NCBI RefSeq assembly: GCF_002423035.1
Contig: NZ_DIUM01000017.1
Coordinates: 1 to 41,932, forward strand
Direction: 5' to 3'
DNA: 41,932 nt
From: Thiocapsa sp. UBA6158
GTDB lineage: Bacteria; Pseudomonadota; Gammaproteobacteria; Chromatiales; Chromatiaceae
Numbering within the stretch: the stretch's first letter is position 1; the number at the start of each line of letters is the position of its first letter. The notes beneath the pieces are model-generated. The model was not told where the DNA came from and made no database searches. It saw nothing but the letters and a program-made list of their open reading frames with translations. The translations under genes and the position numbers were made by a program. Below are positions 32,436 to 40,559 of this stretch, one piece after another.

Positions 32436-35400
32436 TCCAGCGACTGGCCAATTGGGCGCTGCTTGTTCTGTTCCTCGGCGGGTCGGCGGCTTCGGCCGAG
32501 CCGGCCCGAACACTCCGTGTCGGGATCCTAGCGGCCGGCCCGGTCGTTGAGGAGCAGGCGCGCTGGGCGCCATTGGCCGAGCGCCTGGAGCAGCAGCTCG
32601 GCGACGTCAGCGTCACGGCCCGGGTGCTCGGATACGCGGAGCTCAACCAGGCCATTGTCGCGCGTCAGGTGGATCTGCTCATCACCAATGCAGTCGATTA
32701 CCTGGCACTCAATCATCGCATCGGCCTCTCTGCGCCTTTAGCGAGCCTGGTCGAGCTTGCCGATGGCAAGCCGCAGCGTGGCTATGGCGGCGCCATCCTG
32801 GTCCGCAGCGAGCGCACCGACCTGCAGCGTCTGGATGATCTGGCAGGCAAGCGGATTGCGGCCATCGATTCGCATCTGTTGACCGGTTTCACCGCGCAGG
32901 TCTACGAGCTGTTCAAGGCCGGTGTTCGCGTTCCGGAAGATATCGAATCGCTAAGCATTGATGTATCGCCCGACACCGGGCTTATCGCCTTGCAGACTGG
33001 GCAGGTGGATGCCCTGTTTGTGCGCGGAGGTGTACTCGAGCACTGGGAACGCGACGGCCGGGTCTTGCCCGGCACGCTTCGAGTGCTCGCGCGGCGAGAT
33101 CCGCCAGGTTATCCCCATGCCTTGTCGACACCGCTTTACCCCGCGCGACCCGTGCTTGCCATGCCCCAGCTTGACGAGGATCTGGCCAAACGGGTCACTG
33201 CCGCGCTGCTGACAATGCCGAGCGGCAGTGTGCCGGATCTGCACGGCTTTACCTTGCCTTACGAGTACGAATCCGTTCGAGCCCTCCTGCGTGCGCTCCG
33301 GCTGCCGCCCTATGACACCGAATCGGTGCTGACCTGGGCATGGGTTTGGGACGAGCATCGCACCGGCCTGATCGCCGCCATGGTCGGCGCTGCGACGATC
33401 CTGGCCCTCCTGTTGGTTCTGACCATCTATGCCGCGCGGCTACGCACTGCGCGCGCGCAGAGCGAACGGCATGCGCTGGCGTTGGATGAGGAGCGCAGCC
33501 GCCTGGGTGTCCTGCTCCGAACATTGCCTGATTTGGTGTGGCTCAAGGACAGCGACGGCATCTTCCGATTCTGCAATCCGAACGTCGAGGCACTGCTGGG
33601 TGCCGGTGAGAACACCATTGTCGGCAAGCGCGTGGTCGACTTCTTCGACCCGGATCTCGCCGAGCGCCTGCGCGTGAAGGATGACGCGGTTCGCCTGACC
33701 GGTGTGACCGACTCCAGCGAGGAATGGCTGCCGCACCGCGGGCGCGGCGACACCCGCCTGTATGAGACCACGCGCACCCTGGTCACGGATTCGCATGGCC
33801 ACACCGTCGGGGTGCTGGGCGTCGCCCATGACATCACCGAGATGCGCGCCACCCAGATTGCCTTACGCGAACGGCTCAAAGAGCAGGAGTGTCTCCAGGC
33901 CGTCCTGCGCGCGACCGAGTCGATGGAGACGCCGCAAGAGGAGATGCTGCGCGCGGTTGCCGCGCTGTTGCCCGGCGCATGGCTTCACTCGGACGTCGCC
34001 GCCGCGGCGATCCACTGGGACGGCGAGTCCTTCGCCACGGCGGGTTTCACGACCGCAGCGCCCGCGCGCCTGATGGCGCCGATACGGATCGGGGATGCCG
34101 TCCGGGGACATGTCGGCGTGGTGTATCTGCAGCCCTGTACGGAGCAGGACGAGGGGCCTTTCCTCACGGGCGAGCGCGCTCTGATCGACGCCGTTGCGGC
34201 GCGTCTGATCAGTGTCCTGGAACGTCGCATCGCGGCTGCCGCCGCGCTGGAGCGCGAGGCGATCCAACGTGTTGTCGTTGCGCGTGCCGAAGCGAGTCTA
34301 CGCGCGAGCGAGGAGCGCTTTCGTCGGCTTTTCGAGGACACCAAGGAGGCTGTTGTCCTCATCGAGGACGGGCGCTATGCGCATCCGAATCGGGCGACGC
34401 TCGAGATGCTGCGGATGGATCATGCGGAACAACTCGAAGGGCTCACCCCCGCCGAGCTGTCTCCCGAGTATCAGCCCGATGGCCAGCGCTCCGCTGTGAA
34501 GGCCGAGGCCCTGATCCAGAGAGTTTTCGACGAGGGGGCGCTGCAGTTCGAGTGGGAGCACGTGCGTGCCGATGGCGAACCGGTCCTCGTGGAGGTACTG
34601 CTGACGCATATCCGACAGCCCGAGAAGAGGCTGCTGCACGTGGTGTGGCGTGACATCACCGAGAAAAAACGCGTTGAGCAGGAGCTCGACAACTACCGCC
34701 ATCATCTGGAAACCCTAGTCGTCGAGCGCACCAGGGCACTCGACGCATTGAACGCTCAACTCAAGCAGAGCGAGGAACGCTACGCCTTCGCATTGGAGGC
34801 GAGCAACGACGGTCTCTGGGACTGGGATATCCGCACCGATCGCACCTATTACAGCCCCGCCTATTTCGGGATGTTGGGGTACCAGCCCGGCGAGCTCGAC
34901 GACGAACGGCCTGATCTGTTGTCGGAACTCGTACACCCGGATGATCGCGCCCCGGTCCTTGAGGCCGTTCAAAACAGGTTGATGGTCGAGGGTGGCTATG
35001 AGATCGAGTTTCGCATGCGTGCCAGGGATGGAGAGTACAAATGGATCCTCGACCGCGGTAAGGTCGTTGCTCGCGACGAGGCCGGCAAACCGATCCGCGC
35101 GGTCGGCACCCACACCGATCTGAGCGCACGCAAACAGATCGAAATCCAGTTGCGCGAGGCCAAGGAGCAGGCCGAGTCCGCCAGTCGGGCCAAGAGCGCG
35201 TTCCTGGCGAACATGAGCCATGAGATCCGCACACCGATGAACGCCATCATCGGTATGTCGCATCTGGCACTCAAGACCGACCTGACAACCGGGCAGCGCG
35301 GCTATGTGCGCAAAATTCTCGGTTCCAGCCAGCACTTGCTGGGCATCCTCAACGATATCCTCGATTTCTCCAAGATCGAAGCCGGCAAGCTCACGGTCGA

Positions 35401-37411
35401 ACAGCACGAATTCGAGCTCGAAGGCCTCTTCGATACCTTCGCCAACCAGCTCAACGAGCAGATCGGTCGAAAGGGCCTGGAGATGGTCATCGACATTGGC
35501 CCCGAGGTGCCGCGCTGGCTGATCGGCGATGCCCTGCGACTCGGCCAGGTGCTGATCAATCTGGGAAGCAACGCAGTGAAGTTCACCGAGCAGGGTGAGA
35601 TCGACATCGTCGTCCGGGTCGCGCGGCGCACATCCGACGAGGTGTTGTTGCGCTTCGAGGTTCGCGACACCGGTATCGGTTTAACCGATGACCAGCGCGC
35701 CCTGCTGTTTCGCAGCTTCCAGCAGGCCGACAGCTCCACAACCCGCCGATACGGCGGCACCGGACTGGGTCTGGCGATCTGCAGGCGTCTCGTCGAGTTG
35801 ATGGGTGGAGAGATCCATGTCGACAGCACGCCGGGCGAGGGCAGTACCTTCTGGTTCACTGTTGCGCTCGGGATCGGCCGCACCGAAGCGCGCCTGCTGG
35901 TGCCGCGTCCCGATCTCACCCACTGTCCGGCACTCATCGTCGACGATCACGACTACGCCCGGGCAATCCTGCGCGACATGCTCGCGAGCATGACGTTCGA
36001 GGTGACCGAGGCGGATTCCGGTCCGGCCGCGATCGATGCGGTCGACCGTGCCGCTCGGGAAGGTCGGCCTTTCGCCTTGGTCTATCTCGACTGGCGGATG
36101 CCGGGTATGGACGGACTGGAGGTTGCTCGGCGAATCCATGCGCTGCGGCTCGATCCGGAGCCGAAACTGGTGATGGTGACCGCCCACGGCAAAGAGGAGC
36201 TGATCGCGGACGCCCGAGCGGCCGGGGTCGCCGATGTTCTGATCAAGCCGGTCCACGCCTCGATCCTGTTCGACACCACGATGGATATCCTCGGCGGGGA
36301 GGTCCGCAGTTCGCGCGACCCCACCCCCGGAACGCACCCGGAGCTGGCGCAGCTCAAAGGCATCCGCGGGGCGCGCCTGCTGGTCGTCGAGGACAACGAG
36401 CTGAACCAAGAGGTGGCGATGGAGCTGCTGACCGGCGCAGGCCTGCTGGTGGACCTCGCCGAGAATGGGGCGATCGCGCTCGAGAAGGTACAGCAGACTC
36501 AGTACGATCTAGTGTTCATGGATATGCAGATGCCGATCATGGACGGCATCGAGGCCACGCAGGCGATTCGCAAGCTCCCTCAATTCGCCGTTCTCCCGAT
36601 CGTCGCCATGACCGCCAATGCCATGGCCGGGGATCGTGAGCGTTGTTTGCAGGCCGGTATGAATGATCACCTGTCCAAGCCGATTGACCCCGAAGCGCTT
36701 TGGGCCATGCTGTTACGCTGGATCAAGGCAGGTGAAGGTGACGGCGCCGTCGGATCCGCTTCCGATAGACAAATTCAGATGCCGCACGCGGCCGGCCCGG
36801 TGCTTGAGCGTTTTGCCGGGATCGATGGACTCGACACGGCGACGGGGTTGCGCCAGGCACTGGGTCGGTCGGCCCTTTATCTCTCGCTGCTGCGCAAATT
36901 TATCGCAGGACAGCAGGATTTCGCGGTGCGATTCGACAGCGCTCTTGCTGTCGGCGACCGGTCCAGCGCGCAGCGCGACGCGCACACGCTTCGGGGCGTC
37001 GCAGCGCAGCTCGGTGCCATGAGGCTGGCCGAGCTGGCCGGACAACTTGAGCAGAGCGTTCGTGAGGATGCACCCGCCGCCTTGCTCGATGCGCCGCGGG
37101 CCGAAATCAAACAATGCCTGGGCGAGCTGATCGCGGCCATCGCCGCACGGTTGCCGGAGCATGACGTCGAACCACTGCCCCAGACGGCGGTGGATCCGGC
37201 CGAGATGCGTGCGAGCTGCAAAGCGTTGGCCCGTCTGCTGGCCGACGACGACTTTGCAAGTGCCGGGTTGCTCGAGAAGAATACCACCGCGCTGCGTGCG
37301 GCCTTGGGCAGTCAGTTCCCGGCGATCGCTCAGGCCATTGATCACTATGACTTTGCCGCCGCACTCACCATCCTGACTCAAGCCATTCCCGAGCTGGATA
37401 CGTTGGACTGA
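32432..37411 (+). CDS. hybrid histidine kinase with PhnD-like periplasmic sensor, PAS domains, two REC and Hpt
   Basis: This 1659-residue inner-membrane phosphorelay protein has a signal segment (1-22) and a PhnD-type periplasmic binding domain (about 30-300) as in TtrS-like kinases. A membrane helix (about 311-332) is followed by PAS (about 363-470), GAF-like (486-600), PAS (625-750) and PAS (780-903). HisKA has His930 in NMSHEIRTP; HATPase (about 1023-1143) has N, DTGIG and GTGLGL boxes. REC1 has Asp1220 (LDWRMPGMDG), REC2 Asp1364 (MDMQMPIMDG), and the Hpt domain His1518 (AHTLRGVAAQLGA). All relay residues are intact. It overlaps the binding-protein gene by four bases. The final output regulator is not next to it; a diguanylate cyclase response regulator lies 3 kb away on the other strand. 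Confidence 0.92.
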   Translation: MIQRLANWALLVLFLGGSAASAEPARTLRVGILAAGPVVEEQARWAPLAERLEQQLGDVSVTARVLGYAELNQAIVARQVDLLITNAVDYLALNHRIGLSAPLASLVELADGKPQRGYGGAILVRSERTDLQRLDDLAGKRIAAIDSHLLTGFTAQVYELFKAGVRVPEDIESLSIDVSPDTGLIALQTGQVDALFVRGGVLEHWERDGRVLPGTLRVLARRDPPGYPHALSTPLYPARPVLAMPQLDEDLAKRVTAALLTMPSGSVPDLHGFTLPYEYESVRALLRALRLPPYDTESVLTWAWVWDEHRTGLIAAMVGAATILALLLVLTIYAARLRTARAQSERHALALDEERSRLGVLLRTLPDLVWLKDSDGIFRFCNPNVEALLGAGENTIVGKRVVDFFDPDLAERLRVKDDAVRLTGVTDSSEEWLPHRGRGDTRLYETTRTLVTDSHGHTVGVLGVAHDITEMRATQIALRERLKEQECLQAVLRATESMETPQEEMLRAVAALLPGAWLHSDVAAAAIHWDGESFATAGFTTAAPARLMAPIRIGDAVRGHVGVVYLQPCTEQDEGPFLTGERALIDAVAARLISVLERRIAAAAALEREAIQRVVVARAEASLRASEERFRRLFEDTKEAVVLIEDGRYAHPNRATLEMLRMDHAEQLEGLTPAELSPEYQPDGQRSAVKAEALIQRVFDEGALQFEWEHVRADGEPVLVEVLLTHIRQPEKRLLHVVWRDITEKKRVEQELDNYRHHLETLVVERTRALDALNAQLKQSEERYAFALEASNDGLWDWDIRTDRTYYSPAYFGMLGYQPGELDDERPDLLSELVHPDDRAPVLEAVQNRLMVEGGYEIEFRMRARDGEYKWILDRGKVVARDEAGKPIRAVGTHTDLSARKQIEIQLREAKEQAESASRAKSAFLANMSHEIRTPMNAIIGMSHLALKTDLTTGQRGYVRKILGSSQHLLGILNDILDFSKIEAGKLTVEQHEFELEGLFDTFANQLNEQIGRKGLEMVIDIGPEVPRWLIGDALRLGQVLINLGSNAVKFTEQGEIDIVVRVARRTSDEVLLRFEVRDTGIGLTDDQRALLFRSFQQADSSTTRRYGGTGLGLAICRRLVELMGGEIHVDSTPGEGSTFWFTVALGIGRTEARLLVPRPDLTHCPALIVDDHDYARAILRDMLASMTFEVTEADSGPAAIDAVDRAAREGRPFALVYLDWRMPGMDGLEVARRIHALRLDPEPKLVMVTAHGKEELIADARAAGVADVLIKPVHASILFDTTMDILGGEVRSSRDPTPGTHPELAQLKGIRGARLLVVEDNELNQEVAMELLTGAGLLVDLAENGAIALEKVQQTQYDLVFMDMQMPIMDGIEATQAIRKLPQFAVLPIVAMTANAMAGDRERCLQAGMNDHLSKPIDPEALWAMLLRWIKAGEGDGAVGSASDRQIQMPHAAGPVLERFAGIDGLDTATGLRQALGRSALYLSLLRKFIAGQQDFAVRFDSALAVGDRSSAQRDAHTLRGVAAQLGAMRLAELAGQLEQSVREDAPAALLDAPRAEIKQCLGELIAAIAARLPEHDVEPLPQTAVDPAEMRASCKALARLLADDDFASAGLLEKNTTALRAALGSQFPAIAQAIDHYDFAAALTILTQAIPELDTLD

Positions 37412-37488
37412 CGCTGAACTCGCGATCGCGAAGCATCCCTTCGACGGGCTCAAGCGCCATTGCGGGGAAACCGGGGACTGACCTGGAG

Positions 37489-37521
37489 GTGCCGAGCGGC
37501 GCGAGGGTCGCCGCTCGGCAC
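37489..37521. terminator. 13-bp perfect hairpin between convergent genes
   Basis: GTGCCGAGCGGCG pairs perfectly with CGCCGCTCGGCAC around a seven-base loop. It lies between the stops of the hybrid kinase and the minus-strand secreted protein gene, where a two-way terminator is expected. No T tract follows on either strand. Confidence 0.55.
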
Positions 37522-37536
37522 AGGTGCACGGGAGGT

Positions 37537-37938
37537 TCAGCGACCGCGAGGCACGACATCGACAACACGCACCCAATCAGTGCCGACGAACGGCTCGCCG
37601 TCGCAGGTGACCCCGGTCAGCATCAAGGCATTCTCGCCACCGATGATCAGGCCATCCAACGACTTGACGGCGTTGATGCCGAATTTCGCGACGAAGTTGC
37701 CTTGATCGTCGGCCTTCCAGCTCGCGATCGGCACCGAGTTGAGGAACACCGAGTGGACATCGACCGACGCATAGGGGAGATCGGTGTGCACCGTGACGAC
37801 GTTGCCCTGGCTGCCGATATTCAAGACATTGGGCGAGACCTGAATCATGGTCTCGAGCCCTTGGGCCTGCCAAGCCAACGCGGTGAGGACGAGACCTGCC
37901 AGTAAAGAGGCGATACGGATGATTCGCGACGTGGACAT
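37537..37938 (-). CDS. secreted single-domain protein with Ig-like (SPNVLNIGSQG) domain
   Basis: The 133-residue product has a signal peptide (about 1-27) and one beta-rich domain. The sequence IQVSPNVLNIGSQG, then VDVHSVFLNSVP, VAKFGINAVKSL and a final FVGTDWVRVVDV, resembles a small repeat domain seen in many bacterial and archaeal surface proteins, of the type xPxTLNLxSxGxVT...DLMVKFDR...GSDTIRVI. Those domains usually sit in long proteins; here it stands alone. GGAG lies 9 bases before the ATG. Function unknown; a periplasmic or extracellular location is likely. Confidence 0.7.
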   Translation of the reverse strand: MSTSRIIRIASLLAGLVLTALAWQAQGLETMIQVSPNVLNIGSQGNVVTVHTDLPYASVDVHSVFLNSVPIASWKADDQGNFVAKFGINAVKSLDGLIIGGENALMLTGVTCDGEPFVGTDWVRVVDVVPRGR

Positions 37939-38279
37939 GATGACGCTCCAGTGATTGTAAACACGCGGGTTCGTCGCTCGGTTATCGTCCGCCGTCTCGA
38001 GTGTGCAATGCGGCTCCTATTCCTTTTGCGCTCGCCTCATCCCGGGATAACCATGCGGCGCGGTTTCTCCAACTCCTTGTTTAAATATAGTTCATTCGGC
38101 CCTGGAATACGACCGAGGCCGGAAAACCGTGAGCGCGCGAGAGTCTGCCCTCGGGGGTGGCGAGCTGCTCCGGGTCGCAGCGACGCCGTGGCGTGCATGG
38201 GCTGACTAGACTCAAGGTGGGTCGTCGCCCGCCAAGCGTCGGGCAGCGTTTTCTGCTTGTTCCATCGAGGAATGCGGCC
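37939..38279. other. 341-base region between divergent genes
   Basis: Between two divergently transcribed genes, so it must contain both promoters. An AT-rich stretch near 38080-38095 (TTGTTTAAATATAG) is the most promoter-like part. No gene is supported; open frames here are shadows. Confidence 0.6.
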
Positions 38280-39440
38280 ATGCGAGCCGGTGAGTCATCC
38301 CATGCCATCGCGGACCGGGCTGCGCACCGGGCGCGTGTCCTCATCGGTGGCGTCCTCGCCCTGACCCTGCTGATGGGCTGCGCGGTGGCGGTGTCACCGA
38401 GCCGATCCGCCGCGACCGAAGCGGACGCCGGTTCGATCACCACCCCGCCGCCCGGCAGTCGGGAGCGGCGCGCGATCCTGGATGCACTGCGCGCTGAGCT
38501 GTCCCACCTGACCGGGCCGGATCTGGTGTTCGTGGTTGCGCTGCTGCGGGTGCGGGCGGATTGGGCCTGGGTCGAGGCCGAGCCACAGTCGTCCGACGGC
38601 TCGAACCGCCACGAGACGGTCACCGCGCTGTTGCAGCAACAGGACGGACGCTGGGTGGTGCGGGTGCTCGGCCCCTGTGATACGGAGGACGACCCGACCT
38701 GCGCCGAGCACGACGACCCCGCGCGGCTGGCGGCGCGCTTCCCCACGCTGCCGCCGGAGCTGGTGCCGCGCGCGAGCGACGACCCGGAGGAGGCGGGCGC
38801 GACGACGGATGGCTGCCGCCCCCCGCGTCTGGTGCGCTCCCCCGCCGATTGGGCCGAGGTCTTCGCCACGCTCGAGTGGTCCTCGCCGCGCGTCTCGCCC
38901 CCGTGGTGGAGCGCGCCCTCGGATGATCTGCGCATCGTGGGCCGGGTGGTGCTCGACAGTGCCCGGATCCCGCGCGATCCAGCCTGTCGGGAGGGCGACG
39001 ACTGCCGACCGCGAGCGGTCCTGGCGATGCCTCCCGCCGCTCTGCCGGGGGTGCGCTGCACGCGGCCACTGAAGCTTGAGATCGAGACCTTCTGCGAGCG
39101 GCTGGAGCTGCACGACACCCTGGTGCGGTGGCGCGCCTTCCGCTGGAGCCTGCCGCCCTGGTTCTCCGGGACGATCCCGGTGGTGCAGATCATCCCGGCC
39201 TGCGCGACGCCCTGCCCGCCGGGGCAGGTCCGCTGTGCGCGGGATCAGACCTGCTGGCCCTCGATCGAGGCGCATTGCCTGGCCTGTCTGCGCAACCCGC
39301 CCGTCGTCTGCGCCTGCCGGGACGCATCGGGTGTACGACCCGACAGGGCCGCTTGTACCTATATGATCAGCAATGATCAGATGGGGAGCGGGCAGTGCCA
39401 GCAAGGGCGCTGTGTGAACGATGATCCCAGATGGCGCTGA
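38280..39440 (+). CDS. Cys-rich lipoprotein of unknown function
   Basis: The 386-residue product has a lipobox LLMGC with Cys34 as lipid anchor. Residues about 50-150 (RRAILDALRAELS, LVFVVALLRVRADWAWVEAEPQ) resemble a domain of exported proteobacterial proteins that I know only as uncharacterised. The central part is acidic. The last 85 residues hold about 12 cysteines in patterns such as CATPCPPGQVRC and CLACLRNPPVVCAC, suggesting disulfides or a metal site. GAGGA lies 8 bases before ATG 38280, so longer starts are rejected. It seems to be a single-gene unit, ended by a hairpin. Confidence 0.7.
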   Translation: MRAGESSHAIADRAAHRARVLIGGVLALTLLMGCAVAVSPSRSAATEADAGSITTPPPGSRERRAILDALRAELSHLTGPDLVFVVALLRVRADWAWVEAEPQSSDGSNRHETVTALLQQQDGRWVVRVLGPCDTEDDPTCAEHDDPARLAARFPTLPPELVPRASDDPEEAGATTDGCRPPRLVRSPADWAEVFATLEWSSPRVSPPWWSAPSDDLRIVGRVVLDSARIPRDPACREGDDCRPRAVLAMPPAALPGVRCTRPLKLEIETFCERLELHDTLVRWRAFRWSLPPWFSGTIPVVQIIPACATPCPPGQVRCARDQTCWPSIEAHCLACLRNPPVVCACRDASGVRPDRAACTYMISNDQMGSGQCQQGRCVNDDPRWR

Positions 39441-39449
39441 GCCTGTGGT

Positions 39450-39469
39450 CGGGGCCAGGGACGGCCCCG
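39450..39469 (+). terminator. hairpin after the Cys-rich lipoprotein gene
   Basis: CGGGGCC and GGCCCCG form a 7-bp stem with a six-base loop, 9 bases after the stop codon. No T tract follows, so termination would need a factor or be partial. Confidence 0.4.
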
Positions 39470-39788
39470 TGGACGCCGCAGGCAGGTGGCCGGCGCGGGA
39501 TGCGCTCCACCCCTCGGGGGGTGCTCGACGTTGGGGGGATCGAAGCGAGGTCGTGGCCCGCCGGTGTTGGGCATCGTGTGCCGATCACCGGCGGGGCACG
39601 TGATAGGGCCATACCGCAGCAGTGCCGGGCGTCGAGTCGAAGCGCGGGCGGGTTGGATACCCCAAGTGCGCGTGTCAAGGATGATCAGGGCCTGTCGCCG
39701 AGCTGCAATCAGTGGCTGTCGCGAATCCTCAATGCGCTGGCGCGGCGAAGCTGCTGCAATATCTCGTTTCACTGCCGAGAGAGGCGAG
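39470..39788. other. 319-base region without a supportable gene
   Basis: Contains a second small inverted repeat (CACCCC-TCGG-GGGGTG near 39508) and, presumably, the promoter of the rhodanese gene. Long open frames cross it on both strands but have antisense-type, Arg-rich translations. Confidence 0.5.
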
Positions 39789-40214
39789 ATGTATAACCTT
39801 CCGACCCCTGAAACCCCGTTGACCCTCATGGACTTCGTGACCGCGGCAAAGGCCTGCATCACCGAGCTGTCCCCCCAAGAGCTGCGGCAGATGCAGCACA
39901 CCGCGGACGATCTGCTCATCGTCGATGTGCGGGAGTCCTCGGAGCATGAGCAGGGTCACCTCGAGCAGGCCATGTTGGTGCCGCGCGGCATCCTCGAGGC
40001 CGCGGCAGACCCGACCTATGAGAAGCATCTGCCGCAGCTTGCCGCTGCTCGCGAGCGTCCCGTGGTGCTCTACTGCGCCACCGGCGGACGCTCGGCGATG
40101 GGTGCGGCGGTCCTGCGGATGATGGGCTTCAAATCCGTCTACAGCCTTGCCGGTGGCTTTGGCGGCTGGGAAGCCGAGGGCTTGCCAGTCAGACGCGAAG
40201 CCCGCTACGTTTAG
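39789..40214 (+). CDS. single-domain rhodanese
   Basis: A 141-residue sulfurtransferase-like protein. The rhodanese fold is shown by LLIVDVRESSEHEQGHLEQA, and the active loop CATGGRS (96-102) has Cys96 as the persulfide-carrying residue. The C terminus has the conserved VYSLAGGFGGWEAEGLPV. Without a signal peptide it should be cytosolic. GAGG lies about 5 bases before ATG 39789; upstream starts run through poor sequence. Likely roles are sulfane-sulfur transfer or thiosulfate handling, fitting a sulfur-oxidising host, but the donor is unknown. Confidence 0.88.
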   Translation: MYNLPTPETPLTLMDFVTAAKACITELSPQELRQMQHTADDLLIVDVRESSEHEQGHLEQAMLVPRGILEAAADPTYEKHLPQLAAARERPVVLYCATGGRSAMGAAVLRMMGFKSVYSLAGGFGGWEAEGLPVRREARYV

Positions 40215-40274
40215 CTCCCTGGCTGCCGTCGGCCGCATCGACCACCGAGCCCGTGCCGCAGCAGCGCAGCCGGA

Positions 40275-40559
40275 TCAGGCGTCGTGTGCCTGTTCAGGCG
40301 CAGCGCGCAGGCGCGGGCGGACTCTCGGTCGGCGATGTGGGTCGGGTCGGGGTACGCCCTCGCGACCCTGGTGCGCTCTCAGGATCGCGCGGACCTCGCC
40401 GCCAGCCACCATCCGAATCCGCAGCTCGGCCGCCGGGTCCGCCAGGGCCGCATCGCAGGCGCGCAGCGCCGCCGGAAAATCGAGCGCGGCCAGCGACGTG
40501 GCGATGGCTTGAGTCGTGGCGGGTCCATCGTGACCATGAGCGCTCGTCTCATTCATCAT
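40275..40559 (-). CDS. small hypothetical protein (94 aa) coupled to the GGDEF regulator
   Basis: I do not recognise this gene. Its tandem ATGs begin inside the stop of the response-regulator gene (ATGATGA), so coupled translation is plausible. The first 60 residues form an Ala/Leu-rich helical stretch (ATSLAALDFPAALRACDAAL), which could be TPR-like. The last 30 are Arg/Pro-rich and less protein-like, so the true end could differ through a sequence error or frameshift. Confidence 0.4.
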   Translation of the reverse strand: MMNETSAHGHDGPATTQAIATSLAALDFPAALRACDAALADPAAELRIRMVAGGEVRAILRAHQGREGVPRPDPHRRPRVRPRLRAAPEQAHDA

